Under the pieces are notes generated by a model. It was not told the DNA's origin, ran no database searches, and was given only the letters and a program-made list of their open reading frames with translations. Positions 1 through 10,462 of a stretch of 64,000 nucleotides of DNA are shown piece by piece (positions within the stretch are counted from its first letter, which is position 1; each line of letters begins with the position of its first letter). The DNA is from Fagopyrum homotropicum (taxonomy: Eukaryota > Streptophyta > Magnoliopsida > Caryophyllales > Polygonaceae), in NCBI GenBank assembly GCA_033239125.1, contig BSWB01000001.1, forward strand, positions 113,144,916-113,208,915, read 5' to 3'. The position numbers and the translations under genes are program-made.

Positions 1-1245
1 TCAACGAAGGCATGTGGGGCTAGTGTCCAATGAGAAGATCAGACAGACGTTGTGGTCTACTGGAATTATGAAGGCTCCGGGGCCGGACGAGTTTCCTTCC
101 AAGTTCTTAAAGGCGACTTGAGAGACGACAGGGTGCAAGGTGTGTGTAGATGTGCGTAAGTTCTTCATTAATGGGAAGTTATTGTGGCAGGTGAGCCATA
201 CCACGGTTCCACTTATTGCCAAAGTTGATGCACCGTCCCGTGTGGAATAGTTCAAACCGATATCAAGTTGCAACATTATCTATAACGTAATCACCAAACT
301 AACCGCGAACATATTGAGTCCATGTCTTGGGTACCTCGTTGACCTGCCTCAATCTGCTTTCGTCTCAGGAGATTGTTGGCGAATAACGTTTTCCTTGTCC
401 AATAGTTGTTGCGGAGATATAATGTGCAGAGGGAGACTAGACATTGCTTCATGAAAATTGACCTTGCCATGACCTATGCTATGATTTTTCGAAGTTCCTA
501 CAAGTTTAAATGTTGGAGTTTAGTTTCCCTACCACGTTCATTGACTGAGGGATGGAATGCGTCACTACAAGTCGTACTCGATCCGGGTAAACAAGGAACT
601 ACACATGGGTTCTTCCAAGGTCGGTGTGGGTTGAGACAAGGTTACACGATGTCACCACTTTTGTTCATCATATGTATGGAGTTTCTGTTGAAATGGCGAT
701 GCCAGAGTTTCATTTTCACCAATAATGAGGAGTTTAGGATTTCTCACCTCATGTTTGTAGATGATGTGATCTTCTTTTGCTGAGGGGATAAACCGTTGGT
801 TGATATCTTGTTGGAGTGCCTTCACCGTTTTGAGAGGATTTCGGGTTTGGCGGTCATCCTTTCGGAGTCCTCAATCTTCCTTATATTGGTCTCGGGGGTG
901 GAGGCTTATGAGTTAGTTCAGCTTGTGTGTTTCACTGTTGGTGAGTTCCCTTTCCGATATCTACGGATCTCAATTGCACCACATGTTCTACATGCTACAT
1001 ATTACTCTTTCCTTCTTGACAAGATCGGGAAGCATATCTGCTTGTGCTACAAATTACTCTTTCTTTCTTGACAAGATCGAGAAACATATATGCTCGTGGA
1101 ACAAGAGGCACATGTTGTTTGTTTGGAGGTTGGAGTTGATTAGGGAAGTGTTGCAAGGAGCTGAGGTTTTTTTATTATTGTTTTTGTCCATCCCTACTTT
1201 GGTTTTGGATAGACTAGTTAACATGTGCAAAAGGTTTTCGTGGAG
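1..1245 (+). pseudogene. LINE (L1-type) reverse transcriptase remnant, 5' portion
   Basis: Decayed ORF2 of a plant L1-type non-LTR retrotransposon, read in several frames. Visible pieces are an APGPDEFPSKF block near 75-110, a DLAMTYAM-like palm block near 460-482, FFQGRCGLRQG...SPLLF near 612-672, and the catalytic FVDD box at 751-762, which is intact. A KRFSWS block lies at the right edge. Frameshifts and stops (for example TAG near 247) show it is dead. It stops at the TSD TGGAG (1241-1245) of an inserted solo LTR and resumes at 16568, where the frame is restored (KRFSW then GGLGLLDL). The upstream part lies outside the window. Family level is secure; subfamily is not. Confidence 0.85.
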
Positions 1246-1590
1246 TGTTCGCTCCAAACGGTGTGTGCAAGCTTTAAAATTTATAACCCAAGAAGTATGC
1301 TTGAACAAATATGCGAACCCGCAGTGTACGGGTCAATTGTAATAAAAGCAAAAATTCCAGGGGTCGATCACAGGGACTTAGGTGAAACAAAGCACAGAAT
1401 CAGGTTGTCAAATATTTCAATTAACTAAAAGAAATTAAAGCAATCAAGGATGATATAAAGTCAAGTAAGGAGAAATGCGGATTCTAGGGATTAAAGCATC
1501 TAGTTGTGGTTCCGACTCAAGATCTCAAAGGATAACGCGGACAAAGCCGGGGTTTGCTAAGGGAAGATGTTTCTAAGGTGGGAATAGATT

Positions 1591-1847
1591 ACCGGGTAAG
1601 TCTCACTACTCACTATCCCAAACCAAAGCTCCTATTACAGGGTAAGTCTCAAGGTACTAAGGAAAGGAACTATAATCTCAAACCAACACACCACCGAAGG
1701 GAATAGAATCAACCTTTACCGGGTAAGTCTCAGGCTAACTCACAAGGATGGGATGAAGGCACACTCAAACCCTAATAAAGGATAAACCTTTATTACCTAC
1801 ACTCATGATCTTAGGTAAACAAACAAAGGAATCACCGGGTAAGTCTC
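1591..1847. repeat. Four spaced copies of ACCGGGTAAGTCTC in the solo LTR
   Basis: Copies start at 1591, 1637 (one mismatch), 1718 and 1834, giving intervals of 46, 81 and 116 bp. The same motif with nearly the same spacing occurs in both LTRs of the 5779-12127 element. On the element's own strand it reads GAGACTTACCCGGT. The function is unknown. Confidence 0.85.
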
Positions 1848-2689
1848 ATCATAGGCTTGCATTGAACCAGGAAAGGTGTAATAAGGATAGGATTTGGCAA
1901 ACTAGAACTCTTAACTCAGATAAGGTTCGGGAAAGGTCACCTCCTTCAGTCAGATTCCACCCCGGCCAAGATGTTCAACGACTGAGCGAGGTGTTCTAGG
2001 GTTAAGGTTAAAGACTCGAGCTTTCAGGGTTCTGGTGGGATTAAGATCATTCTATCATCGTCTTTCCCACAACTTTCAGCCAATCACCCTAGAATCGCAT
2101 AAGAAACTTAGCCAACAATCATCATGATAACAATAATCAAATTTATGGGAAAGGAATCAATATCCGAACAAGAAAACCTTAAGAAAAAGATCTCAATAAC
2201 TAAATCAAATAACAAACAAACTGCGTTCCTCAAGTCACAAATCAGCAAAGACAATAAAACCAAAAGACAATCTAAAAAATTCTTACAAACTCCTTCAAAA
2301 GCAATTTCAATTATGATTCCTTCCTTCCTTGAACTTCAATCCTTCCATACTTCCTTCAATTCTTCCTTCCAACCTCCAGGAAATACTCTAGAAATTCCCT
2401 CAATTGCTGGATGCTCCAAGCATGGTTGATCCGAAGATGGCTGAATTGTAGAAAATCTAACCCTTTATAAAGGAAAATTATCTTCCAAAGATAATAATAT
2501 CTTAAAAAGATAATTTCCTATAAAATATATCTCTATCTCTAAAAATAAATCAGCTTAACATAATAACTTCCTTCCAGAAATCCAGCCAAAAATATAAGAT
2601 ATCTTCTTTCTAAAAATTAAAGATCTCAACCAAAAATAAAGATCTTCCCAACGACAGGTTGTTCGCCTCGTCGGAACGCTCCTCAAGAT

Positions 2690-2705
2690 CACCTCGGTCG
2701 AGGTG
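2690..2705. repeat. Short inverted repeat CACCTCG/CGAGGTG in the solo LTR
   Basis: Arms of 7 bp around a 2-bp centre. A second CCGAGGTG lies at about 2718-2726. The block is GC-rich inside an AT-rich LTR and sits where the related LTRs carry a different palindrome. Confidence 0.6.
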
Positions 2706-3021
2706 GTACTGTACCTGACCGAGGTGAATCTCAACTGAATGTGAAATCTCTCAAATTTGATCCAAAGTCAATCTTCTTAACCATTTCCATGCTTCCTGAT
2801 ATCTTCTTTAAGCTCCAGAATGTAGCTCCAATGACTCCTTAGCTTCCTTAGCTCCATTTCGGTCCAAAACGTGCCATTTTACCTACAATTACAACGAAAG
2901 TAGGTGTAGACTTTGATTCCCGCAAAGGTAGATAAAACAACAATATAATCATAGAATATACATCCATACATGCAGATTTATGAAGATAAAACGTCTAAAC
3001 TAGCCCCAAACTATAGACTAT

Positions 3022-4543
3022 TGATTGGTGATGGAATCACTATCATTTAGGATAGTTTTTAGAGTCTTTTTATTGCATTTGTGTCGGTTTATACTACTAA
3101 CTCCTTGGTCCAGAAGAAGAAGACTAAAAGAAGCTAAGGAAGGAGTTATAAGCACTTAGGAGTGAAGATCGATCACGAAGCAAACTTATGTTGCCTCACC
3201 GCCCCAGCGGAGCCTTGCCACCGCCCCTGCGGGTGACGCCTTACACCGGAGCGCTCCCTGTTCCATCACTAGCGCCGGCCATGAAGTGTGTCACCACCCC
3301 TGCGCCACTCCTTGGCGCCCCTGCGGTGACCTACCGTGAAGAGACGAAGACCAGTTCCCCTGCGCCTCCCACTGCGCCCCTGCCTGCGCCTCAACCTGGG
3401 AGCTGGAAGACAAAGAGGTTGTGTCACCGCCCCTACGTTGACATAGAGACGCCCCGGCGGCTCAGCATCAGAAACGTCAAGAAGTCGAAGGGTCAGATGT
3501 TTGAAGAGCATTGAAGATCCGCCCCAGCGAAAGCACTTAGCCACCCTTGGGGCCATGAAGAAGATCAAGCGTTTTTGCCTTCACCGCCCCCGCGGACCTG
3601 AAGGCCGCCCCTGTGGTTTAACGTCAGAAGCTTTACTCCGGCTGTTTACACCACCTTTATGGCATTAAAGGTGGCTGTTTTGGGCCGGCCATTTACTCCT
3701 ATTTAGTATCTTTTGTAGTATAAATAGTCCTTGGTTGATTGCTAGAATCATCCATCTTGTTATCCAATAAATTATCCACTTAGATTGTCTTGCTACCTTT
3801 GTAATGAGTTGTTAACTCCCTTGCTACATTGGGTTGGTTTGAAGTTGCGTTGTTACTTTGGTTGTAAGTTCTTTTTAATATAAGTTTTTATTCAGTAATG
3901 CTTTGTGTTTCCTTGATCTCCATTATCTAATTGCATGTTTACTATTGCTTGAGATTCATCACCTTAGGTTCTAAAGTGCATGCAAACAACTAGGATTAAT
4001 AGGTTCCGGGTTCGGGTCTTTAATCTAGTAGCAACTTTGAGTAATAACGGGTTGTAATTACTTTAAGAAAAGGAACACAAATATAAAGATAAGTTTAACG
4101 GTTTAAATCTTCTCTTTATATCCCTTAGTCTTTGTTTGAAAGCTAACTTGTTATTTGTTCTTGTAGGTTTACGGAACACTAACCTATTAAGTTGTGTTGA
4201 TGCCGGTTGGCTCAACACATATATATGATCGAGACGGGAGATTACTTGGAAACTTGTAAAAGGAACTCACCAAAGTAGAAATTGCATGCTTAGAATCAAC
4301 CTAGTGTAGATTCATCCATCATTGTCTTACTTGTCGCATTTATCGTTTTCATAAGTTTTTGTGTGCATCAATTCAACCAAAACCCCCCTCTTTTGTTACT
4401 TGTCACTATAATCGATAATTGCATCTAAAACACCTTAACTCTCTTGGGTTCGACCCTTCCTTAATCACTATACTTGTTTTTAGTGCTAAGTCGGGATTTA
4501 CTTTTGATTGGGTATAGACGACCATAAAAAATACCGTCGGTCA
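3022..4543 (+). repeat. 5' LTR of the Athila-like element
   Basis: Starts TGATTGGTG and ends CGTCGGTCA. It is 1522 bp against 1488 bp for the 3' copy; one length difference is an extra GC-rich segment near 3583-3615. The first 600 bp carry many CCGCCCCTGCGG-like short hairpins, which create chance ORFs on both strands (3188-3514, 3269-3568). The rest is AT-rich and contains a TATA box. Confidence 0.9.
3719..3727 (+). promoter_or_regulatory. TATA box of the 5' LTR
   Basis: TATAAATAG in the middle of the LTR, repeated in the 3' LTR at 15725-15733. Its place and sequence suit the U3 promoter of the element. The transcription start is not visible directly. Confidence 0.6.
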
Positions 4544-4548
4544 AATTT

Positions 4549-4566
4549 TGGCGCCGTTGCTGCGGA
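4549..4566 (+). other. Primer binding site, tRNA-Asp type
   Basis: TGGCGCCGTTGCTGCGGA lies 5 bases after the LTR end and matches the complement of the plant tRNA-Asp 3' end with two mismatches. The antisense insert has the unmutated form at 10439-10456. Athila/Tat elements commonly use this primer. Confidence 0.85.
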
Positions 4567-5778
4567 GTTTTAGTTTTTTATTGTTATTATTGATTATTGG
4601 TTTGAACCATTTTTATGGTTCAAACCCGTGCTACTAATTCCGACTTTGCTTCTTTTGATCCAGAAATTGAGAGGACGCACATCCGGCAACGAAGACAACA
4701 ACAACTTCAACAAGAGATGGCTGACCGTACTCTTCGTCAACTTACGCAGCCCACCTTGGCTCAAAACCCTCTTGCGGTCACTATACCGGCATTAGGGGAA
4801 GGAGTCAACTTTGAGCTCAAGCCGGGTCTCATTCACTTGCTTCCATCCTTCCATGGGCTAAGTGGTGAAGACCCCATCAAGCACCTTGGGAAGTTCCATA
4901 CCGTGTGTATGAGCATGAAGCCGGCCAACATTACCGAAGAACAAATCAAGATGACGGCATTCGGCTTCACACTCAAAGATTCCGCGGATGATTGGTATTA
5001 CCACCTTCCATCCGGGAGTATCGACACTAGGGAGAACCTTCACAAGGCGTTTTTGGAGAAATACTTTCCAGCCAAGAAGGCCAATAGCTTGAAGAAAGCT
5101 ATAAGCAACATCGAGCAAGAGGCGAATGAAACTCTCTACGAGTACTTCGAAAGGTTTGCACGCCTCCGATCCAGCTATCCTTTTCACGGATATTCAACTC
5201 AAGATATAGTCTTGTACTTGTACAATGGCTTGCTAGATAATAAAAGGAGGATCGTCGATGCGGCTTGCGGAGGTAATATTCTTAACTCTACTCCTGACCT
5301 TGCTTTGGAAAAGATACAAGAACTAGCGGAAGGTACTCAGAACTTTGGAAGGACCCCATCTAAGAAAGGAGTTCATGATGTGAGTTTCGGGAAGAGCGAG
5401 ATTTCCACCGAGCTCACGGAGTTAAAAGAAATGGTGAAGAGACTAACACTTATGGGAACCCCACAGTAGCTCAAAGCTTTTGGAGTTTGTGCTGACCCAT
5501 ATCATCCAACGGACATGTGTCCACAAGTCCAAGATGACGATGCTGAGGTGAACGCAATGGGTTATGGACAACCACAACAACAAAGGACTAGGAACGATCC
5601 CTATGCACATAATTTCATGCCAAACTGGCGTGACCAACAGAACTTTCATTGGAGGGATCAACAAAACCAACAACAGCATCCCCGTCAAGTTAAGTATCAC
5701 TCAACTGAAGATATGTTGCAAGTTTTGACTAAACACTTTGCTACTCATGTCCAAACAACAGAATCTAGCATCAAGAAC

Positions 5779-7445
5779 TGTTACGCTAGGAAATAGCACA
5801 AAAAGCTTTACATTTATAAACTCGAACTAAAATCCTAAACTACCTAGCGAAACCCGCAGTGTACGGGTCGTTTGTAGTAGGGATAGTATTCCGAGGTCGA
5901 ACTCAAGGACTGAGGTGAAACTAAGTCATTCAATGATCAAAGATAGTGTGAATCTAGACTAAGATAAGATGAGGAATAAAGAAAATGGAAAACACAATGT
6001 TTTTGGAGGGTTTTGGGTGATCAAACAAAGATCACAAATATGTGAACACAATCAAGCAACACAAACACACACTAACACAAAAGATAGGAGAATGGAAGTA
6101 ACAAAGCGAATTCTAGAGATTGGAAGTCCGGTTATGGCATAGACTCAAGCTATCTATTCATTCCTCAGATTAACTATGATATGTTGGGATTAAGCGTTTC
6201 TAGATTGGGATCAATTACCGGGTAAGTCTCATGATCCACTAGTCCATTCCTAAGGTCTCATCACCGGGTAAGTCTCTAAGAACCTAAGGATAGGAATTCT
6301 ACACAAACCGGATTGTTACCTAGGGGTCTAACCTATCCTTACCGGGTAAGTCTCGGAAAGGGAAGTCCTAAACAACTATCCTAGCACACTTAGTCCAATG
6401 GCGGCTTGTGAGGCTCACCACTACCTAGGGTTTGTCATCTTTTGAATCTAAGAGTAAGAATCAGCGGGTAAGTCTCTTCTAAACACTTAGTTGCTAACAC
6501 TAGGTCTCCCTAGGATAGAATTAGCTCAACAAACACTAGGATTTCAAGAACAAGAGTCATCCAAGGGTGAAAATCTAAGTTCATCCTATCATGGTCCTAG
6601 CCATAACCCTTCTTTCCTTACCCTAGAATCGCAATCTATCTAGCCAACAACATTCATTTCAAGATCAATCTCCACAAATAAAGCATGCTTGCAAGTCATG
6701 GTCAATTTATGAAGAACAATCCAAAGAAAAGACATTAAAAGCATAGAATAGAAATTACCAAATCCTTACAAGGCTCCAAGAGCTAATCCAAGTTGTCAAC
6801 AATGAACTTCTCTCTCAAATCCACTCTAATCTCACTCTAAAACGAGAATCTACACTAATCTCTTCCAAGAACACCCCTAATGGGTGCTTGGAAGAGAGGC
6901 AACAATGGAGAGGTGTTTTGGGGAGGAAGATAGGTCAAAAAAAAAGGGAGAAGGATCAATGGGAGAGGCCAGCAACAGCTTTGAAGGACCACTTATATTC
7001 TCCACCAAGAGCAAGGCCGGACAAGAGATCGTGGGACACGTGGCTTAAGATGTCAAAGGCCCAAAAATCGACCCATAGGAAAAAATCGGCCGATTTTCCT
7101 GGGTGTAGGTCGATTTTCTTCAACAGAAGCATGCTATGATCGTCTAGCCATGAGTTGCTCCATTGCTTGCACCAATAGTGGTCTTTGTGTCCTTTGTTGC
7201 TCCAATTATGCTCCTCCAAGGCTTTGGATGTGTACCATCATGAGGCTTGGCCCTCAAATGTATCGATTAACGTCCAATAGATCCCCGAATTACCTACAAA
7301 ACCGATAAAAGGTAGTGTAGACGTCTTTTCTAGAAATGTGCATGAATTGAGCGAAGACGTCATGAACCAATGCCAAAACGTGTATGAATGAGTGAGAAAT
7401 CTATCTAAATGATTACTTAATCCTAAGTCATAAATCTTGTTATCA
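5779..7445 (-). repeat. 3' LTR (left copy) of the antisense element
   Basis: Starts TGTTACGCTAGG and ends CTTGTTATCA; 1667 bp. It contains the ACCCGCAGTGTACGGGTCG block near 5851, ACCGGGTAAGTCTC-type motifs at 6217, 6263, 6341 and 6463 (the last with one mismatch), and a perfect 16-bp palindrome at 7082-7097. ORFs at 6888-7219 are not supported as genes. Confidence 0.9.
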
Positions 7446-7470
7446 AAAATACCCCATACTTAAGGTTTGC
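7446..7470 (-). other. Polypurine tract of the antisense element
   Basis: On the minus strand this reads AAGTATGGGGTATTTT immediately before the LTR and is preceded by GGGGACGAGCAAA. The host element has the equivalent block GGGACGAGTAAAAG...AAGTATGGGGGAG at 15029-15058. Confidence 0.75.
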
Positions 7471-9200
7471 TCGTCCCCGAGCAAATTCCCAACTATAGAC
7501 TAAGAGATGACATGATTTATGTATGCAGAAAAATGGCAAAATCTTTTTGGAGTTGTGCTTCTAATATTGGATCACCTTCATAGTCATGTTTCATGGCAAT
7601 GGACAAGCAATTATGTATCAAATAAATGAAAGCATGGAAAGACAATTACACTTAACTTGATAGCATGCAATGAAATGTAAAGATGAAGAAGTCAAGATGA
7701 TCATGAGCATATCCAATCTAAATCACTTAGTCTTACACACATGCAAGTAGGTCATAAGGACTTGTGAAATAAAAGGCCAAGAAACGTTGTGATTAGGTGG
7801 GGAATTTTCTAGGTTATGTGATGCTAATCCGGGAAAGGAACTAAACAACCACAACTTCAAATTTTCTTATCAACTTCCCTCAAGTGTGTATTTTTCTTCA
7901 TTTTCTTTTCTTTCTTTTATTTTTGAGACAATGGCATTGGTGTGCAAAAGCCGAAACCTTGGTGATTAGCCATTCTCGGGCTTTTTTCTATTTTTCGAGA
8001 TGCATCCACACCGGGCACACATACCAAAGCTCGTTAGGACTATTAGTTTATTTGACTTTGGCAAGGCACCAACACCCGATTATGTGAAGTGTACCGAGTT
8101 ACTTGTCATTTAAGCCAATGTCCCCAAGCCTATATTTTTGGCTACACTTTCACAACAATTTCAGCATTTTATGCATGACATTCTTTTCATCAACAACTTC
8201 ACCCCAAACTTGCTTTTCACACACATCAACACACTAGCATGCTCCTATTCCCGGATGGGTCAAAAGAGGTCAAATTTATCTCAATTGAGGTGCTCAAGCA
8301 ACATGATCAAGATGAGAAGTAGAGAAAGATGAATTGCCTTATTCATTCCTAAATGATGTGCAAGAACTAGCATGCAATTTCGACTTTCAATACTCAATTC
8401 AATCAAGGCAAACATTCATGATCATAAATCATTCATGGTTTCAAGAGAAGTACTTCAAGTCCACATATACATTCATCAATTTAACACATAAGGCCATCCA
8501 TAGCCAATCCACAAGACAAGGTTCATCATTAGGGTCATATCCAAGCCTAGAAAGCACAAAAATTTTTAAATTTTCTGATTTTTTGGATTTTTCGAAATAT
8601 GTATGTACAATGCAAGACATAATGAAACATGTGACAAAATTAAACTATCCTAGATGCTAATCATGCAAGTGATCATGAAAACCCCACCCCATACTTAGAA
8701 ACACATTGTCCCTAATGTGTAAACTAAATAAAGAAGTGAAAGAGAGTCCTCACAATGTAAAATTGGTGATGCTTTGGTATTTCGGTTCACATTGGATGAT
8801 GATGGTGGATGATTGATCAAGGATTGTAGAGAGCTCTTGATGATCATTATGGCGTCGGAACCCGCGCTTGGCACCGCAAGCCGTCCAAGTTCCTCGTCCG
8901 CTCCACCCATGCTTGATTGGAGATCATCACTTTCCTTTATACATAGGAAAAATCGCCCCATAGCCCAGGAAAATCGGCCGATTTCTGTGAAGAACAGTCC
9001 GATTTTCCTGGGTACTTTCTTCCTCGTCCATGTGCTTGGATCTTGTACCTTCAACAGTTCCATGAGGCCTTCACATGACCTCCAACATCTCATCACACAT
9101 GACAACAACAAGATCTAGCACCCAAAAACACAAAAGAAAAACAAAGCACACCAAAAGCAAAATCAAACAAAAACAAGAAAAACAAAAGGGAAAGACATGT
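7471..9200 (-). other. Non-coding interior of the antisense element
   Basis: About 1.7 kb between the ORF and the polypurine tract with no retroviral protein domain on either strand. The ORFs at 7884-8087, 8138-8332, 8334-8660 and 8695-9118 have no recognisable content. Near 8945-9015 the ATCGGCCGAT palindrome of the LTR recurs, flanked by GATTTTCCTGGG as in the LTR. A leader for packaging or replication signals is possible but not shown. Confidence 0.7.
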
Positions 9201-9202
9201 AC

Positions 9203-9240
9203 CAATGGGTTGCCTCCCATTAAGCGCTTCTTTAAGGTCA
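9203..9240 (-). other. Conserved post-ORF motif GGGAGGCAACCC (antisense element)
   Basis: On the minus strand, AAGCGCTT then AATGGGAGGCAACCCATT, which could fold as a 6-bp stem (AATGGG/CCCATT) with an AGGCAA loop. It starts about 28 bases after the ORF stop. The host element has the same block at 12282-12318. Confidence 0.75.
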
Positions 9241-9267
9241 TTAGCTTGACCAAACTCCGAGGATGTG

Positions 9268-10386
9268 TCAATCCACCTCGAATACCATGGTTTGCTTGAG
9301 GATTCCAAACAACCATCGCTTTCCGGCATCCATGATGACAAGCAAGGGCCACTTGATGCCCAAATAAGCTTTAAATTCTCTCTTCACCGGTGAGTAGTAG
9401 ACTCCTTCATCACCGCTCCTTTGATGATAGTATGGAGTTGCAACCATAGGTGCCACCCCATACTTAGACAATTGGTACTCCGCGGTCATACCGGTGAGAT
9501 GCTTGTCATCCTCATCCTCTATGATCCAAAGAAGGCCGGTTCTTGGAAAGAATTCTTCATTGAGGTGCTCCATAACCATCATGGATCCATCATGCTTGCC
9601 TCCATCATTAAACATGGGAAACTCCTTAGGAAAGGGGCTCCAATCTTTGTGTGTACTCCGGGCAAGCAAGGAGGGATTGGAAGGAGTTGAGGTTAGCTTA
9701 GGGCTCTCCCTCGTGAGCTCTTCAAGTGTGGTTCCGGGGTTGATGGCAAGGATGACCGGGGGTAAGAATACTTCATTGCACTCCTCCAAAGGTGAAGGAG
9801 GTGGAGGTAAGCCTTGAAGGATGGTAGGATCTCCTAGCATAAGAGCATTCCTAATCTCCTCAATCTCCCTCCTCATTTGTTCTTCTCTCTCGGTATTCAA
9901 TCTCCTTTCTTCCTTCAGGGCCAAATCCCTTAGCCATAATTGCTCTCGAGCTTCATTCAACTCTTCCTCAAGGCTTCTATTGGTTATGGTTGAATCGGGC
10001 AATTCTTGGATCTCCTCATAGTGAACCTCCTCTTGATGACATACTTCCCCTTCAAACTCCATGTGGGAACTAGAAATGGAAGCAAGGTTGCTTTCTAGAT
10101 CATCCATCTTCCTCAACATTTCTTCTAGCATTGACTCCAATCGATCATTGTGAGATTGATGGTGAGGTTCCACATAAGGCAATGTAGTCATGTGAGCTTG
10201 ATCATGGGACTCATGATGGGCATTAAACTCCTCCCAATACTCAAACTCATCATGGAGAGGTCCTAGATCTTGGCTTTCCATCCACTCCTCATACTCCATG
10301 TCGTCAAGGTCGTCTTGGAGGTACAATCCATCCATGGCAAACATGAAAAGGCAAAGACAAAAACAACACAAGATCAAAAGTAACAA
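9268..10386 (-). CDS. Uncharacterised acidic coiled-coil ORF of the antisense element
   Basis: An open frame of 372 codons right after the PBS, in the position of gag but with no retrotransposon gag domain or zinc knuckle that I can recognise. A methionine at residue 18 (MDGLYLQDD, at 10335) is a more likely start, because the first 17 residues are a hydrophobic run translated from leader. Residues 18-75 are acidic (DDLDDMEYEEWMES); about 75-190 are charged and heptad-like, suggesting a coiled coil; then a proline patch; and a C-terminal block ending KREFKAYLGIKWPLL...VFEVD. It is uninterrupted, unlike every other large TE frame here. The function is unknown; a structural or RNA-binding role is a guess. 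Confidence 0.7.
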   Translation of the reverse strand: MLLLILCCFCLCLFMFAMDGLYLQDDLDDMEYEEWMESQDLGPLHDEFEYWEEFNAHHESHDQAHMTTLPYVEPHHQSHNDRLESMLEEMLRKMDDLESNLASISSSHMEFEGEVCHQEEVHYEEIQELPDSTITNRSLEEELNEAREQLWLRDLALKEERRLNTEREEQMRREIEEIRNALMLGDPTILQGLPPPPSPLEECNEVFLPPVILAINPGTTLEELTRESPKLTSTPSNPSLLARSTHKDWSPFPKEFPMFNDGGKHDGSMMVMEHLNEEFFPRTGLLWIIEDEDDKHLTGMTAEYQLSKYGVAPMVATPYYHQRSGDEGVYYSPVKREFKAYLGIKWPLLVIMDAGKRWLFGILKQTMVFEVD

Positions 10387-10438
10387 GAAAGATAAACACT
10401 AAAAGCAATCAAAATCAAATGACTCAATCTAGACCTAG

Positions 10439-10456
10439 TCCCCGGCAACGGCGCCA
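10439..10456 (-). other. Primer binding site of the antisense element, tRNA-Asp type
   Basis: On the minus strand TGGCGCCGTTGCCGGGGA, the full expected complement of a plant tRNA-Asp 3' end, 6 bases after the LTR. It fixes the element's orientation. Confidence 0.9.
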
Positions 10457-10462
10457 AAAACT

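Larger units (their letters stand above)
1246..3021 (-). mobile_element. Solo LTR of a Tat/Athila-related element (ends at 16554-16567)
   Basis: It starts TGTTCGCTCC and, after the later insertion at 3022, finishes at 16567 with GCTATCA. TGGAG flanks it at 1241-1245 and 16568-16572, so it is one LTR of about 1790 bp with no interior. It is a diverged relative of the LTRs at 5779-7445 and 10463-12127, sharing the terminal pattern (TGTT.CGCT...TATCA), the ACCCGCAGTGTACGGGT block near 1318, and four spaced copies of ACCGGGTAAGTCTC. Orientation is inferred from those relatives. No long coding region is supported here; the short ORFs around 1805-2429 are chance. Confidence 0.85.

Noticed and set aside
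2124..2429. 101-codon ORF in the solo LTR
   Set aside because: Low-complexity lysine/serine frame in LTR sequence with no counterpart in the related LTRs.
3188..3568. Proline-rich ORFs on both strands in the Athila-like LTR
   Set aside because: They follow from the CCGCCCCTGCGG repeats; no start context or domain.
5515..5796. Separate small gene after the gag stop
   Set aside because: Same frame as the 4615 gag, separated only by one TAG, and continuing across the insertion.
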